Positions 5,597 through 6,759 of a DNA stretch of 6,759 nt are shown here, piece after piece. Each line of letters begins with the position of its first letter. Within the stretch, counting starts at the first letter, position 1. The notes beneath the pieces are model-generated. The model had not been told where the DNA came from and did not search any database. It saw nothing but the letters and a program-made list of their open reading frames with translations. The position numbers and the translations under genes are program-made. Where the stretch lies: NCBI GenBank assembly GCA_945916025.1, contig CAMEGD010000077.1, positions 1 through 6,759 of the forward strand. Reading direction: 5' to 3'. The DNA is from an uncultured Clostridia bacterium (GTDB lineage Bacteria; Bacillota; Clostridia; Tissierellales; Peptoniphilaceae).

Positions 5597-6362
5597 AAAT
5601 TTTTTCTTTAGTTCCACAGCATTGTTTAAACTTAGTTAGACCTACTGTTTTTTTGATTTCTTTTAGGGCATTAAAAATCATCGAATAACTAATTCCATGG
5701 CCTGCATCTTCATAATAAGTGAATAATATCTTAGACTTATCTATATTAAGAGTCTTAAGGTCTCTTTGTAAGGTTATCATTGCTTTTTTAGGTATAGTTT
5801 TATCTAGAGACCCTACATGTATATCAATACTCTTTGAATCTAAATTTTCTATCCTTTTTTTAGGATTAAATTCCCTTAGCAATTCTATGTCCATAGCATC
5901 TAGGTAGGAAATGTTTTTTTCTATAAATTGTTCAAAATCAAAAAGCCCATTAAAAATAAAGGCATGTTTTATACTAGGATCTATAGATAATATTGAAGAT
6001 ACTATCATTCCGCCAAGGGAGTGTCCTCCAATAACTAAGTTATCCCTATCTCCATTTAAGCGTTCAAGGGCTATATCCTTAATATCCAGAAATTCAGCTA
6101 CAGTTTCTACAAGAACATCAGTAAATCCTTGGAAATTATCATAGTCAGCACTTCCCCTCTTTCCATGATTGGACAGTTCAGGAAGAATAACTTGATATCC
6201 TTGTTGAGCTAAAAGCTGTCCAAGTAAAGTGTACTTGTCTACACTTGAGCTCCAACCATGATAATATATTATTGTTTTTCTACAAATAGAATATTTTTCA
6301 GGTCTAAATACTAATAAGGGTATATGACCTGCCTTGATTTCTAGTTTTTCAATTGTTATCAT
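5595..6362 (-). CDS. Alpha/beta hydrolase (YitV-like serine esterase/peptidase)
   Basis: This 255-residue cytoplasmic protein has an alpha/beta-hydrolase fold and probably hydrolyses an ester or amide; the substrate is unknown. YYHGWSSS at 33-40 forms the oxyanion-hole HG motif. LPELSNHGKRG at 60-70 is typical of the prolyl-oligopeptidase-like branch. GGHSLGG at 112-118 contains the GxSxG nucleophile elbow with Ser115. GSLDKTIP holds the probable acid Asp187 and DAGHG the catalytic His222, so the triad is complete. There is no signal peptide. Length and motifs resemble Bacillus YitV, by memory only. The ATG directly follows the TAA of ung with no gap, and the GGAG in ATTGGAGC inside the end of ung can serve as ribosome binding site. 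The two genes are therefore likely cotranscribed and coupled. Two adjacent cysteines (CC at 248-249) near the C-terminus are unusual but unexplained. Confidence 0.88.
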   Translation of the reverse strand: MITIEKLEIKAGHIPLLVFRPEKYSICRKTIIYYHGWSSSVDKYTLLGQLLAQQGYQVILPELSNHGKRGSADYDNFQGFTDVLVETVAEFLDIKDIALERLNGDRDNLVIGGHSLGGMIVSSILSIDPSIKHAFIFNGLFDFEQFIEKNISYLDAMDIELLREFNPKKRIENLDSKSIDIHVGSLDKTIPKKAMITLQRDLKTLNIDKSKILFTYYEDAGHGISYSMIFNALKEIKKTVGLTKFKQCCGTKEKI

Positions 6363-6759
6363 TTATTCTAAGCTCCAATCTATTTCCTTTAAGGCATTTT
6401 TTCTTAATAATTCATTTGTCTTACTAAAGTGTTTACATCCAAAAAATCCCCTATGGGCAGAAAGTGGACTAGGATGTGGTGCTTTTAAAACCTTGTGAAT
6501 CGGATTTATAATTAATTTTTCCTTTTCTTGAGCAGGTCTTCCCCAAAGTATAAAGACTACTGGTGTATCTTTTTCATTTAGGGACATAATTGCCTTATCT
6601 GTAAATATCTCCCAGCCTTTGCCTCTATGAGAAAAGGCCTCATGGGCTCTTACTGTTAGGACTGTATTAAGAAGAAGAACTCCTTGTTTTGCCCACTTGT
6701 TTAGATTTCCACTTTTTGGAATTTTAAAGCCTATATCATCATTTAATTCTTTAAATATA
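6363..6759 (-). CDS. ung: Uracil-DNA glycosylase (family 1 UDG), C-terminal part
   Basis: Ung removes uracil from DNA as the first step of base excision repair. The last 131 residues are present. The N-terminal part, about 95 residues including the catalytic GQDPYH motif, lies beyond the window edge, since the family usually has about 220-230 residues. Visible motifs are WAKQGVLLLNTVLTVRA (22-38 of the visible part), whose Asn31 recognises uracil, SHRGKGWEIFTD, and PVVFILWG. The minor-groove loop APHPSPLSAHRGFFG carries the conserved His95, equal to His187 of the E. coli enzyme. An internal ATG at 6587 is not the start, because the conserved frame continues upstream to the edge. Its TAA abuts the ATG of the hydrolase gene. 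Confidence 0.96.
   Translation of the reverse strand, partial: IFKELNDDIGFKIPKSGNLNKWAKQGVLLLNTVLTVRAHEAFSHRGKGWEIFTDKAIMSLNEKDTPVVFILWGRPAQEKEKLIINPIHKVLKAPHPSPLSAHRGFFGCKHFSKTNELLRKNALKEIDWSLE

Overview
This window looks like a piece of chromosome from a low-GC Gram-positive bacterium (Bacillota). The evidence is the AT-rich sequence, the strong GGAGG ribosome binding sites, a GAAC-N4-GTTC (Gram-positive type) LexA box, a large Bacillus-type SRP RNA of about 267 nt rather than a short 4.5S RNA, and mostly Bacillota-like protein families. An anaerobic clostridial or tissierellial lineage would fit, but I cannot fix the genus. Apart from two short plus-strand genes, everything is on the minus strand.

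Layout, left to right. Positions 1-941 carry most of a Y-family (translesion) DNA polymerase on the minus strand, cut by the window edge, with a LexA box over its promoter. Diverging from it at 1056-1521 is a small exported-protein gene (signal peptide, copper-amine-oxidase-N-like domain, 'sunset'-like C-terminus) that is frameshifted just after the signal peptide. Facing terminators at 1528-1588 separate it from a stable-RNA cluster on the minus strand. In transcription order that cluster is a TTGACA/TAAAAT promoter, tRNA-Ser(GGA), SRP RNA, an intrinsic-terminator-like hairpin, then tmRNA (ssrA) ending at 1609. Next come two tandem paralogous MgtE magnesium transporter genes (2460-3830 and 3845-5176), which form a tight operon. 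A divergent plus-strand gene encodes a small DUF1294 membrane protein (5307-5561). A 26-bp palindromic two-way terminator follows. Last is a minus-strand pair of abutting genes, uracil-DNA glycosylase (cut by the window edge) and an alpha/beta hydrolase.

How the parts relate. SRP RNA (membrane targeting) and tmRNA (ribosome rescue) are core translation-support RNAs placed behind one tRNA promoter. The two MgtE genes look translationally coupled and may give two differently tuned Mg2+ channels. The polymerase (SOS-inducible) and Ung (base excision repair) are both DNA-repair genes but lie far apart in different operons. I see no CRISPR array, insertion sequence, integrase or clear novel defence system. 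The points most worth checking are the frameshifted gene with its possible 8-bp slippage site, how tmRNA is transcribed from behind a terminator-like hairpin, and the LexA operator.
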